From: Topomyia yanbarensis
Lineage: Eukaryota; Arthropoda; Insecta; Diptera; Culicidae
Assembly: GCF_030247195.1 (NCBI RefSeq)
Contig: NC_080672.1
Span: 307,675,115-307,739,114 of the forward strand
Direction of reading: 5' to 3'
DNA length: 64,000 nt
Under the pieces are notes generated by a model. It searched no databases, was not told the origin of the DNA, and was given only the letters and a program-made list of their open reading frames with translations. Shown piece after piece: positions 48,253 to 58,807 of this stretch (position 1 is the stretch's first letter; the number at the start of each line of letters is the position of its first letter). The position numbers and the translations under genes were made by a program.

Positions 48253-49998
48253 GGGTGTACCCCATATGGCATAAAGACGTTTGGCATAATGGACATTTGG
48301 CATAATGCTTATTGAGAGGTAGGGACATTTGGCATAACGGACGTTTCGCATAATGGACATTTGGCATAATACCTATTGGGGGGTGAAGGGACATTTGGCA
48401 TAATGGACGTTTGGCATAATGGACATTTGGCATAATACCTATTGGGGGGTAAAGGGACATTTGGCATAATGGACATTTGGCATAAAATGGCATAGTATTT
48501 ATTGGAGAGTGAATCCAAAATTATCATAATCAACTTTTGTTATATATACGATGTTTTATTTCGTAATTTGGAATCAACTCAAAAAAATATTTTTCATTTT
48601 GTATGAATTACGCAATCTATAAGTAATTTAGATGGATCATCGCAAAAAACGACTAAATATAGGCACATTTACACACAATATTCTTAATGGGTTAAAAGGG
48701 TCCTTTGGATTACGTGGTGTAAATTCAGCAAGTAAGACTTCCGTTTTTTGATAACTTGAATGAAGAGTAACATGTACGGCAGAATACAGATGTATAATTG
48801 TGTTATTGAAGAAGGCTGCATCGCTATGCTTTTCATATAATACGTAATTACTATTATGCACAGAATTGTGATGCACCCTACTTTACATTATATATGGAGC
48901 ATTCCACATAAAATTTACCACCCCAAATTTTGTTTACCATTTGTTTCGATTTGGCTGTCTAAAATATTTGACACGTATTTTTTTCTTTCAAATAGTAGTA
49001 ATTTGCTTTAATTTTTTTTAAATACTTTTATTTAATCTCCAATACTGCAATAACTGAAGAAGATATTAAAAATTGTTGAAAACATGTAATGTGTGCTTTT
49101 CTCAGTTTTCGAATGAAGTTTATTGAAAATAATCATGCTGCTTATTTATTGTAAAATATTGAAAAGTTGGATGACTTTTTTTCTCCTAAAATATTTTTCT
49201 TAACGCCTTTAACATTTTGGAAAGAACATTTGAGTATTTTCGGCGTTATGAATTTTTCAGTCGAACCTTGCGCGCGCGAAGCATACCACCACACTCTTCG
49301 CTAACACGCGGGTTTGGCTGCAAGAGTTTCTACACGTCAGCGCGTGCGAAGCGCATGGAGGAACCTTTCGTGCGCGCAATATGTATACTATTCTGTGCAT
49401 ATTAATAAATAAATAGTATATGAAAAGTATAGTGATTCGCCCTTCTTTACAAAGAACGCAATTATACTTCTGTATTCTACTGTAGTACTGTACAATGTAC
49501 AGTTTACATGTTACTCATTGTTCAAGCTATCGAATTACGGAAATTTCACTTGCTAAATTTACATCACGTAATCCAAAGGACCCTTTTAACCTATTAAAAA
49601 CATGTTCAAATGTGCCTATCTCTAATCATTTTTTCTTTGCGATCCATCTAACTACTTACAGATTGCGTGATTCATATAATATGAAAAATATTTATTTTCT
49701 GTTGATAACAAAACAAGTAACAAAATAAAACATCATATATACGACGAAAGTTGATTATGACAATTTTGGATTCACTCCCCAATATTATGCCAAATGTCCA
49801 TTATGCCAAATGTCCATTATGCCAAATGTCCCTTTACCCCCCAATAGGTATTATGCCAAATGTCCATTATGCCAAACGTCCGTTATGCCAAATGTCCCTT
49901 AACCCCCAATAGGTATTATGCCAAATGTCCATTATGCCAAACGTCTTTATGCCAAACCCGTTATGCCAAACGTCCATTATGCCATATGGGGTATACCC
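48253..49998. mobile_element. Fold-back element FB-2, same family as FB-1, 9-bp duplication GTTTAAGGC
   Basis: It begins GGGTGTACCCC and ends in the reverse complement of GGGTATACCCC. GTTTAAGGC flanks at 48244-48252 and 49999-50007. Both arms carry the GGCATAATGGACATTT cassette array interrupted by a CCTATTGGGGGGT spacer. Homology between arms continues inward (for example the inverted pair around 48690-48720 and 49560-49600, both containing the AAGGGTCCTTTGGATTACGT block), giving arms of roughly 500-600 bp. Non-coding; reading frames such as MPNVHYAK repeats are translations of the cassette. Confidence 0.9.
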
Positions 49999-50715
49999 GT
50001 TTAAGGCCTATTTACACCCTCGGGGAAAATGAACGTGAACTCGATGCGCACCAACTTGTTTTTTTTTTTCAATATCTCACTTATTAGTGAATAGAAATTG
50101 AGGAAAATGGAACTAAACAATAGTACATTAATATACTTAGCGAATCCAAGCACTATTATTCGATATAATTGAATCAATGCAATAATATTCATATTCCTCG
50201 ATCATTTTAAATATTCCACGATGAATTATGTTCGCAGTGGATATTTCACGTGTTCACCAGGAGTGTAAACGCGACGATGGACGGAATTGATGCGGAGTGG
50301 TGAATATAAATGTCCTCGCTGTTCACGGCTTATCTATTTTACCTTATTATTCCACGATACCCCGAGATTGAATCAAAAGAACTAAATTTTGGGTAGTTTT
50401 TCGTATGCGTGTACATAATCTAAAATTTATTATTATCAATATTTTTCATTATTCATTTATTAGGGTTTCAGCCTCGAGAGTGAGCCTTTTTTAAAATAAT
50501 ATGCGATTCAATCTAGTGGGTAAATGGAGAACAGTGAATCTAGATATGCAAAGTATGCAAACTAGGCTCGATGGAACTATCTAAGTCAGTCTTGGATCAC
50601 ATACGTTTGGAGCAACATCAGATGTTGCTTCAAGCACTAGGTGAAAATATACCTGTTTTTGTGCATACATTTGTTTTGTAGAGTGTATTTTTTTTATACA
50701 AAATATGCTCACCAC

Positions 50716-51586
50716 TAGAGTGGGACATGGTTATATGAAAAAATTAAATTTCGCTCCGAGTAACTTTTTGGGTCCCATTTAGCTCCCAGAACAACTCTGC
50801 AAATTTTTAGCTCGATCGGTGAAACTATATTTTTGCGCCCATGGTTTAAAATTTACATGGGATTTCGTATGGGGAAATCGTCTCTTGCAAATTAAATCTT
50901 ACAAGAGTCGCCCGTTACCTCCTAAAAATAGATAGATGTCTAATTTTTATAGGAAATTTGCCAAGGAAACAAAGTCTAGAATACCACGAAACGATCTGAT
51001 GCTTGCGGAAAGTTATTAAGCAAAACCGATTGATACCCTGAAGATTAATGAAAATTTTACTTTTCATAGCATCACTGCTGCTGAAGGTCGAATTATATAC
51101 AAAATCTTTAATTTTCTCTTATTATGTACTCAATTTATCCCTCAAAACTCTTGCGAAGTAGTCAAACAGTATAGATAAATGATTTAGACACATTAAGAGA
51201 TGATCAAAACAAAATTGCATATATTTGGACAACCAACAACAGTACTGCTAGAAAAAATGAATGTTATCAATCGTCAGAGCATCAATTGGTTTAGCTTAAT
51301 AACTTTTTTCTCGAGCGTCAGATCGTTTCGTAGCTTTCGAGACTTTGTTTGTCAAATTTCCTAGAAAAACCACATAACGGTTTATTTCTAGGAAGCAATG
51401 GGCGACTCCTGGAGGAATTATTTTGTGAATGTTAATTTTCCCATATAAAATTCCATGTAAACTTTGAACAGTGGGCGCAAAAATATAGTTTCTGGGATCA
51501 ATCTAAGAATTTTCACAGATGTTCTAGGACCCAAATGGTACCAAAAAAGTTTCTCGGAGCTGGAATCTATTTTTTGTCCCACCCTA
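50716..51586. mobile_element. hAT-like palindromic element, 8-bp duplication CTCACCAC
   Basis: The ends are TAGAGTGGGACA and (reverse complement) TAGGGTGGGACA. CTCACCAC flanks at 50708-50715 and 51587-51594. The arms are inverted copies of one another (for example the GGGTCCCATTTAGCTCCCAG region on the left against 51500-51560 on the right), with about 30% divergence by eye. The centre is about 51010-51290. Same general type as 43590-44761 but a different family. Confidence 0.85.
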
Positions 51587-51714
51587 CTCACCACTGTTCG
51601 ATGTAGTTGTAAATTTTTACTCATTTTCGCGTTTGTGATATGTTTTATTCGGGCAAATAGGTTAGACATTCTCACAGTCACGTCATCTAGTGACTAGAAG
51701 AAAAATTCCTTCCA

Positions 51715-51850
51715 ACTATTCGGTCAACCGAATATTCGGGCCGAATACCAGCAGATTTTTATTTAAGCCGAATATACGGTACACCGAATAATTAAACATT
51801 AAATATTCGGTATTCGGCAGAAAGCCGAATAGTACTATTCGGTGCATCTG
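51715..51850. repeat. Cluster of CCGAATA/TATTCGG words
   Basis: A dozen or so copies of CCGAAT(A) in both orientations within 135 bp, forming several overlapping small palindromes (for example TATTCGGGCCGAATA). No ends. Confidence 0.6.
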
Positions 51851-52310
51851 GTAAATTTATTGATTTATTTTGTTTGTTTATGTTCGAAAATCCGAAATTC
51901 TTGTAGAGGTGCCTAGGCCGCCTGGACAAAAGGGTCTGCCAGGCATATAAGAACCCGAGTAGTGGCCAACCCCCTACTTACACTTGGTAAGTCCAAACTG
52001 GTGTCGAAGGAGGTCAATTAAAGTTGTATGGCGTATTCTTGATGGTTATGTCTTTTTCGTTTCAGATAGATAGTATTCGCGCCAGCAGAAGAAAAGAAAT
52101 GGCGGATCTTATGACAGAGATTTCGAGTCTATAAGACGACAGATGTCTCGATAGTAAGCACAGAGGTTCTGTTTGCCAACGAGGAATATGAACCGAAACT
52201 GTCTTTTGGTATAAGTACCAAACCCCTGGAACTATGCGAAATTCCCAATTGAGAAAAATTTTGGACAAGGCCAATTTTTTTTGTGCATAAGGACACAAGA
52301 TCTTACATAA

Positions 52311-53005
52311 AGTATGGTTTTTTTGTTTTAGTGTTTCGGATTCTCCTCGTCAGTAACTAGCACCATCTGGGTGTCAGTTAGCCCATGTATCTAAACTACA
52401 CACAGAAAAAAATATTGGTAAAAGTAAGAGTGTTCCGCTCTTAGCAAAAAACGGCAATTATTAGGTTGAAAGTAAAACTTTTAAATTAATCAAGAATAAT
52501 AATCAAAGTAAAAGTTTTCCTTTTAAGCAAATGAAGAATAGTACTCAAAACAAAAGTTTTATTTTTGAACTAAGAGTTGGTTGTTTTTTGCTAAGTGTGA
52601 AAAACGCTTATTTTTACCAACTTTTTTCTGTGTGTTGTACCCAAGTTAGCACTAGTTAGACACTATTCTGGTTACAGTTGAAAACTGGAAAATCTAACCA
52701 GCGACAATCGTATTTTCTCTGGTTCTAAACAATAGAATCCCGTCGGAAGTAGTGCGTTGTTTTCGTACAATGATGCGCTATCCTAAATTCCAAAAAGCCA
52801 CACGTCTTGCGTGAACACTAAACCACTGGCTTATACTATCGAGACATCACTCGGTGTAAGCCAGTAGTTTAGTGTTCACGCAAGACGTGTGACTTTTTGG
52901 AATTTAGTGCACAACTATTGCTAATTTGGGTACTAGTTTAGACACCCAGATGGTGCTAGTTACTGACGAGGAGAATCCGAAACACTAAAACAAAAAAACC
53001 ATACT
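52311..53005. mobile_element. Long palindromic element with a MITE inserted in one arm
   Basis: Outer arms AGTATGGTTTTTTTG.../...CAAAAAAACCATACT match through CCTCGTCAGTAACTAGCACC and beyond. The centre (52795-52915) is a second strong hairpin around ACGTCTTGCGTGAACACTAA. The left arm is interrupted at 52399-52634; the right arm is not. Confidence 0.8.
52399..52634. mobile_element. MITE with CACACAGAAAAAA termini
   Basis: CACACAGAAAAAAATATTGG and (reverse complement) CACACAGAAAAAAGTTGG bound a 236-bp AT-rich element. The matching position in the opposite arm of the surrounding palindrome (about 52930) reads straight through, so this is a true insertion. Confidence 0.8.
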
Positions 53006-53055
53006 GTTAGTATGTTTACCGTACCCATTAATAGTCGATTGCTTCGCTTCGTACC

Positions 53056-55451
53056 CGAGGGGCAGTTCACTCCCCATTCAAAGTGAATTTAAAATACACG
53101 ACTGAAGAAATACACGAGAAATACTTCACTACACCTTAATACATTTAATACGTCAAAAATACACCACTACACTAAAAATACGTTACTGGCGAAAGATTTT
53201 TTCAATACGCCGAAAATGCGATAATACACAAAAATACGTTATTGCCGGAAACATTTTTCAATGCGCCGATTATCATCCAATTCGTCAAGTAGTACACTGT
53301 GAATACAAGCCGTACAAACATTACATTAATTTCATGATGGATAAAACAAATTCAGTATATTTTATTAGTTTTTATCATAACAAGGCGTATGTTATTTAAG
53401 CTAGATTGTTTACTTTTCTTCGGAATACGAACTCAAAGGAAACGGACTCAGAATCGGTTGAATGATTTAAGTAAGATGCAGGCAGAAATCATTAAGAATT
53501 CCTATTGGTTTAACTGGGAGGTACAAGGTTTTAATCTTTGGAGCCTAAAGATTACAAACATCCCGTACATTTGAAAATACTCCCAGGGTACGTGAACATT
53601 GGAAATCCGAAACTTCTTAGCAGCATAAGTCAGAAATTTTTGAACAAGAATTTGCTCGTATAAATGTCATAAATAATATGTTATTGTTTGTCTTAAATAG
53701 TCAAACTAAGCCCACAAACTTGCATGTTCGAAGTTTGCATTGTGACAGATAATTTTTTAGATTAATAGGTTACATAGGGTTGCCACGGAGACTCCGGTTT
53801 TCGGAAACGAATTCCGGGCCTTACATCAATTTCTCCGGGTTTGGTCAGAATAAGCATAATTTCAATTTTTACTTTTCACAAAATATTTAATAAGTCTAAG
53901 TTAACTATTGCTCTGGTTCAGATTTATTTTACCCGACTAACCCTTCGTTTCAAGAAGGCGAAGATAAGTTTACTAAATATTTCCGATTTCTTTCACAAAG
54001 AAATGAAAATGAAAAACAAATCAAATTCACTACAAATTAAGGAAAGTAATATTTCACTATATGCTACAATTTAAATGTTGCATCCCACTAAGTCGCTCAA
54101 AATGGTGTAAAAAAGTTATTTTGCTGCAATTTTACCAAAATAATCACTGTTAGTGGTACTTAGCACCAGCTGTACCAAGGTATGGTAGATTTGTTCTGAT
54201 CCAACTGGCTAGGCCAACATCAAACGAGTTCTTCCGGTGTTGTTGTTACTCCTGTTGCGATCCGTAACTGTTGGCTAAGGAGGTGAGTTTTGCCCCTTTG
54301 TTGCGAACTCTGGTGATGAATAACCGACACCACATATGCTATGTGATGCTGCTGCCCTGCCTCCTTTGCTCGCATTTTCCTGTTAGTTGTGGAGGCGAGC
54401 AATACTCAATCGACTTGTCCTCCACAGCGAGAGTAGTAGATGCTTTTGTATTCGTGGCACTTAGTCGGGGAAGTTAAATACTACACCAGATTAAATTATA
54501 GCTTTACTTTAACGTAGTAATAATAAACAATTAAATTGCTCTAAAATGCCGAGCAATCGTTTTGATTTCAATTTCTCTCTAGTTAAACTGAAAATCCACC
54601 ACCCTTCAGGTCAGTGAAAATCTCTAGGTCAAAGCCTCTCAAGAGGTGGCAACCCTAAGGTTACATTTGAAACCAGCACCATAGTTTGGGGAATAGGGTG
54701 AAATCGAATCCAACGCTCGTTGGATTGAGAATTCAAAACACAAGAATCCATCGTCTGCAAATTACCAGTTGCTGCTGATCAACTTGCAGGAAGGAGTTCA
54801 GCCATAACTTTAAGTCCAGTTGGAATTCTGATTGGTTTCTGCCAGAACTCATGGTCCACTGACAGAAACGAGTCTAATACAGACAGCAGGAATTTCGGTT
54901 GATTTGACTGAGGAGCATGTCAATCTCTAAAATAAATTCAGCGAATACTGCAGTGATTAAATATAACACCGCGTTGCTCAAAAACGATGCTGAAGTATGC
55001 CTAATTAGTTTTCACCCAACTAAACATAAAGGTTATTTCAATTACATGTACAGCAAGACCAGCATATCTGGCAAATTTTCCCGATTATTACTATTCCTAC
55101 TCTTCAAATCAATAATGAAAAAAGACCCTAGTAATCCCATTTGTGCAAAATTATTCCATTTGCATTCTACACCAACATATAAGCGTCAGAATTCTATAAC
55201 ATACGGCTTCAATTGATTGTTCAACAATACTACAATAATTGCATACAGGTATACGTTTTAGTGCACTAATTCATAATAATTATGAAATAATTCGCCAATA
55301 TACATAATACATTGTATTTCGTGAACAATACACAAATACGTCTTTAATACTCTAATACATAAGAATTATAAACAAAATCATTAATACACAAAATACATAT
55401 CATTTCACGAAAAATACACAAATCGAAAATACTGGAGTGAATCGCCCCTCG
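53056..55451. mobile_element. hAT-like element with AATACAC-repeat arms, 8-bp duplication TTCGTACC
   Basis: The ends are CGAGGGGCAGTTCACTCC and (reverse complement) CGAGGGGCGATTCACTCC. TTCGTACC flanks at 53048-53055 and 55452-55459. Subterminal tracts are enriched in AATACAC/AATACG words (53095-53260; 55235-55440). 2.4 kb including another element nested at 53775-54657. No transposase-like frame; non-autonomous. Confidence 0.88.
53775..54657. mobile_element. hAT-like element nested in 53056-55451, 8-bp duplication AGGTTACA
   Basis: The termini are identical 12-mers TAGGGTTGCCAC in inverted orientation. AGGTTACA flanks at 53767-53774 and 54658-54665. The interior has no protein-like frame of length. 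It inserted after the outer element. Confidence 0.9.
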
Positions 55452-56045
55452 TTCGTACCTAGGGAATAAAAAGGAGATTAGGGAGAGACATAACAAGCCG
55501 AACAAAAGCTGAATAATTGCATCTCCAACAGATTTAATCAGCAGCTTTATGTAAAAGTTGAACAAGTTTTGATTACATGTGGAAAAAACTCAATACCAGC
55601 CAACTTAATCAGAAATAGTGGAGCGAATGTTATGCGATACATTGAACTGCGACTGAACAAATGCTATTACATCAGCCCTTATAAGAAAATGCTGAATAAA
55701 TTCTCCAATTTCAACAGGTTAAGTATTGAATAGCAGTCGCTTGTGTATGAAAAAAGGCAGCTAATCAGCATAAGCTGATTAAAATATATTACACAAACTT
55801 TTAATAATTATAATAATAATTCCAGCAAATTATTAATTTTCATAAAAACAATATAGTGGAAACAAAATGGACGAAAAATTGATAAATTTCAAAATAATCA
55901 TTTTTGTTAATTATTTTGTAACAATTTTTATCAAAGTACGTGAAAACTAATTAACATTAATTGCTTCTCAGTGGAGCGTATTATTCTGAACCACCCTGTA
56001 TTTTCAAAGAGGTCTAAAAATTTATACTTCAATGTGAATACGGTG

Positions 56046-56333
56046 CAGCGATGCCACATGTTTTTTTGAAATGTCTGCAGAAGAATAACTAAAATGTCTG
56101 TAAAAGTCTGTAGATGGTTGTGTAAATCCTAGTTACACTAAAATTTTACTTTAAAATTAGATTGAAAGTAGAATTCTATTGTGAAGAAATCACTCGTATT
56201 CGAAAACCGTTATTCTAGTGCAATTTTACTAAACACTATTACCCTTTTAAAAGTCTGTAGATCTCTGGCTACGTCTGTAGGAGACATCAAAAGTCTGTAA
56301 AATACAGACATGTCTGTAAATCTGGCATCGCTG
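56046..56333. mobile_element. hAT-like MITE, 8-bp duplication ATACGGTG, upstream of CTU2
   Basis: The termini are CAGCGATGCCA in inverted orientation. ATACGGTG flanks at 56038-56045 and 56334-56341. Internal copies of GTCTGTA in both orientations. It lies about 700 bp 5' of the CTU2 start. Confidence 0.9.
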
Positions 56334-57043
56334 ATACGGTGCAACATATTTATAAACATTAATTTTTGCCAAAGAGAATAGGGAAAGAGACGAATAGTGT
56401 GAAGCCAAAAATACCTTATTGAGCAGACCAATCGTGCAATGTAAATAAACATTACTCATGCTTGAGTTGGAGGAGATAAGTATTGTACTTCTATCAAAAA
56501 AGAAATTTGAATCTTCGTCAGAATTTAGTTCAATCGTGATTGTAAGGTGCATTCTAGAGTATATGTATGAGTAAAAATAAGCTTTAGAATTATTTCATCT
56601 CTTTGTTTCGAAATGCACATCGTTTGATAAACAAAATCCATCGATCGACATACGGTTTGTTTTCAAAATATAATAGGAGTCATTTAAAGTGCTGCCTGTA
56701 GAAGCGGTTGCCAAAATTCTAGTGTTGAAATCATCATAAAGGGAGTGTTGCCGTTTTGACTGATTTTCACTCTTCGTCTCTTTCACTATTCTCTTTGATT
56801 TTTGCAATTTTCTTGTAAAGCAATATAGTTACAGTGTGCACTGTTTGTAATTTGTAGTTTTATTGCATACGAAAATCTGTTAGTTTACACTGTACATCAG
56901 GTCAACTGTTAACTGTTCAAGGAAATTAAAAGGAATAACTTTTATCAAAATCCAGGTAAAAACATTAGTACATTAAATAGGAAAATTTACATTAATATAA
57001 TGCAACAAAAAACGCGGCTCTTTGCAATGTAGACTAATCGACC

Positions 57044-58387
57044 ATGTGCAGCATTGCGGAAGACGATTTTGGCGACGAGGGTGGTTTGCACGTGATGAAG
57101 GAAGAATCACCCACCCCCAGTACGGCGGGTTCAATAACAGATGAATGCTGTCGCAAGTGCAACCAGAACCAGGCTGTATTGAAGCTGAACCTGAAGGAAC
57201 CTCAGTGTCGCGATTGTTTCCTGCACTACGTTCGACATAAGTTCCGAGCTGCACTCGGATCGACTAAGATCGTCCGTCGGGGAGCAAAGGTTCTGGTTGT
57301 GTTCAATGGTTCTCGAGAAAATGTGGTTATGCTGGATATGATACGCTACGGATTGCAACAAGAATCATTCAAAAAATTAAGAATCGATCCTGTGGTGCTT
57401 TTCGTAAGCGAGGACTTTTTAGCAACGGATCAGAAGAAACGATTGAAAGCGATAGAGGACAAACTGAACGTGCTAAAACAATTCGAGTTTTCATCATATG
57501 TTACTGTTCTTGGAGGACTTGAGTGTTGCAGCTTGAATGAAGCCAATTTGTTGGAAAACTTTGTAGACAGTCAAGAAAAACTTGAAACGATTTTAAAAGG
57601 CATCAAAAGTACTACTTCAAAGCAGGATTTTATAGTGCAAATTAGAAGACAAACATATAAAACCTTCGCGAAAAAACTCGAATGTGGTTATATCTTTTTG
57701 TCTGCCATTGGGCTAGACCTCGCCAAAACACTTCTCTCCAACGTTGCTCTTGGGAGAGGACGATCCCTTGCTTCTGACATTGCATTCTGTGATGATCGCG
57801 ACGAAGAACGAAAGATTATCAGACCCATGCGTGATTTAAACCCGGATGAAATAGACAACTATTTGACTTTTTCAGAGAACCAACTGAATTATGTCGTGCT
57901 GGAAGATCCTTTTAAAAATAGCCCAAGTCTTCAGAACCTAACTAGCCAGTTCGTAGATGGTCTACAGAAAACCTTTCCTTCGACAGTTTCCACGGTGTTT
58001 CGAACAGGAGATAAATTATGCACACAGATTGCTCCGGCTACGGTGGGACAAACAGGTGATGATGAAGATTTGCTAAACCTGTTTGAAAAGTCATTACAGC
58101 TAAACGTATCCAACTCTTTGCCGACAAGGTGCAAGTTTTGTCATTCTGCTTTAGATTTTCAAGGATCCAGCGCACTTTTTGCAACGGAATTCTCACGAAT
58201 GGTATCCTCGCGTATCAATGTAGAGCTGAGTCATGAGGAAATAGTTGAGAGCACGCGCCAAATGGAGCAAGATGCCGCTAAAGCAGTTAACGGTGAAGTT
58301 GAAGGTGATGGGCAGGAAATGGAATCGCTTAGGAAAGAATTGTGCCATAGCTGTAGGAACATCTTTCTGGACTTTTCCTCCGAATGA
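57044..58387 (+). CDS. CTU2: Cytoplasmic tRNA 2-thiolation protein 2 (CTU2/NCS2)
   Basis: This is a complete single-exon gene of 447 residues; the length fits the family. CTU2 is the partner of the CTU1 thiolase in the cytosol. The heterodimer takes sulfur from URM1 and makes the 2-thio group of mcm5s2U34 in tRNA-Lys, -Glu and -Gln. The sequence shows an N-terminal zinc-type cluster CCRKC (35-39) plus CRDC (55-58), then a Rossmann-like [15 protein letters not shown] (83-97). The latter stands where CTU1 has its SGGxDS PP-loop but is degenerate, as is usual in CTU2. Two C-terminal CxxC pairs follow (363-366 and 434-437), a family hallmark. The start is the first ATG of the open frame; the next in-frame ATG lies just ahead of the zinc cluster, so the first is preferred. 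The gene converges on MCAT. An AATAAA at 58556 follows the stop by about 170 bp, beyond a hairpin MITE that would lie in the 3' UTR. Confidence 0.95.
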   Translation: MCSIAEDDFGDEGGLHVMKEESPTPSTAGSITDECCRKCNQNQAVLKLNLKEPQCRDCFLHYVRHKFRAALGSTKIVRRGAKVLVVFNGSRENVVMLDMIRYGLQQESFKKLRIDPVVLFVSEDFLATDQKKRLKAIEDKLNVLKQFEFSSYVTVLGGLECCSLNEANLLENFVDSQEKLETILKGIKSTTSKQDFIVQIRRQTYKTFAKKLECGYIFLSAIGLDLAKTLLSNVALGRGRSLASDIAFCDDRDEERKIIRPMRDLNPDEIDNYLTFSENQLNYVVLEDPFKNSPSLQNLTSQFVDGLQKTFPSTVSTVFRTGDKLCTQIAPATVGQTGDDEDLLNLFEKSLQLNVSNSLPTRCKFCHSALDFQGSSALFATEFSRMVSSRINVELSHEEIVESTRQMEQDAAKAVNGEVEGDGQEMESLRKELCHSCRNIFLDFSSE

Positions 58388-58431
58388 TGTTTATGCATCC
58401 AACCCGTGGTGGTCGCACAAATTGTAAAGCA

Positions 58432-58519
58432 GGGGCCCTATTCTCACAGTCACGTCACCTAGTGACTAGAAGGAAATTTTCCTCGTCACCAAGTGACGTG
58501 ACTGTGAGAATAGGGCCCC
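58432..58519. mobile_element. 88-bp perfect-hairpin MITE in the CTU2 3' UTR
   Basis: The two halves are near-perfect reverse complements: GGGGCCCTATTCTCACAGTC begins the left arm and its mirror ends the right, with a few-base AAATTT turn at the centre. A solo half copy with the same core (CTCACAGTCACGTCATCTAG) lies at 51667-51709. The CTU2 AATAAA is distal, so CTU2 transcripts would carry the full hairpin. No clear target duplication was seen. Confidence 0.8.
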
Positions 58520-58555
58520 AGATGGGCAAAAGAATATGGAATCGTGGACTAATTG

Positions 58556-58561
58556 AATAAA
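58556..58561 (+). terminator. CTU2 polyadenylation signal
   Basis: This is a canonical AATAAA about 170 bp downstream of the CTU2 stop, on the coding strand, and the first such hexamer after the stop. Confidence 0.6.
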
Positions 58562-58780
58562 ACCGAGTTAAATTTTGAAAAAAATATTACGAAAATAGAT
58601 TGCTGCGTCTTAAGTTGTAACACTCATCCTTTTTATTTCAATCGATAGTAACACAATAGGGTAATCCTTTTAATTTCGTGTGTACACAAAATTTTATACA
58701 CGAAAGTTAGCAAACCAAATGAATATAATCATAGGATTTTCTCTAACATTGCAACTGTAAATCGGAGCCATATCTCATAT

Positions 58781-58786
58781 TTTATT
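58781..58786 (-). terminator. MCAT polyadenylation signal
   Basis: TTTATT on the plus strand reads AATAAA on the MCAT strand, 22 bases beyond the MCAT stop codon. This would give a very short 3' UTR. It lies about 220 bp from the CTU2 signal, so the two transcripts need not overlap. Confidence 0.6.
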
Positions 58787-58807
58787 GAACTTTGTTACTT
58801 ATTCCTC

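Noticed and set aside
48209..48533. Open frames with repeated MPNVHYAKCPLCQ peptides
   Set aside because: They are translations of the GGCATAATGGACATTT cassettes in FB-2, and equivalent frames occur in both arms.
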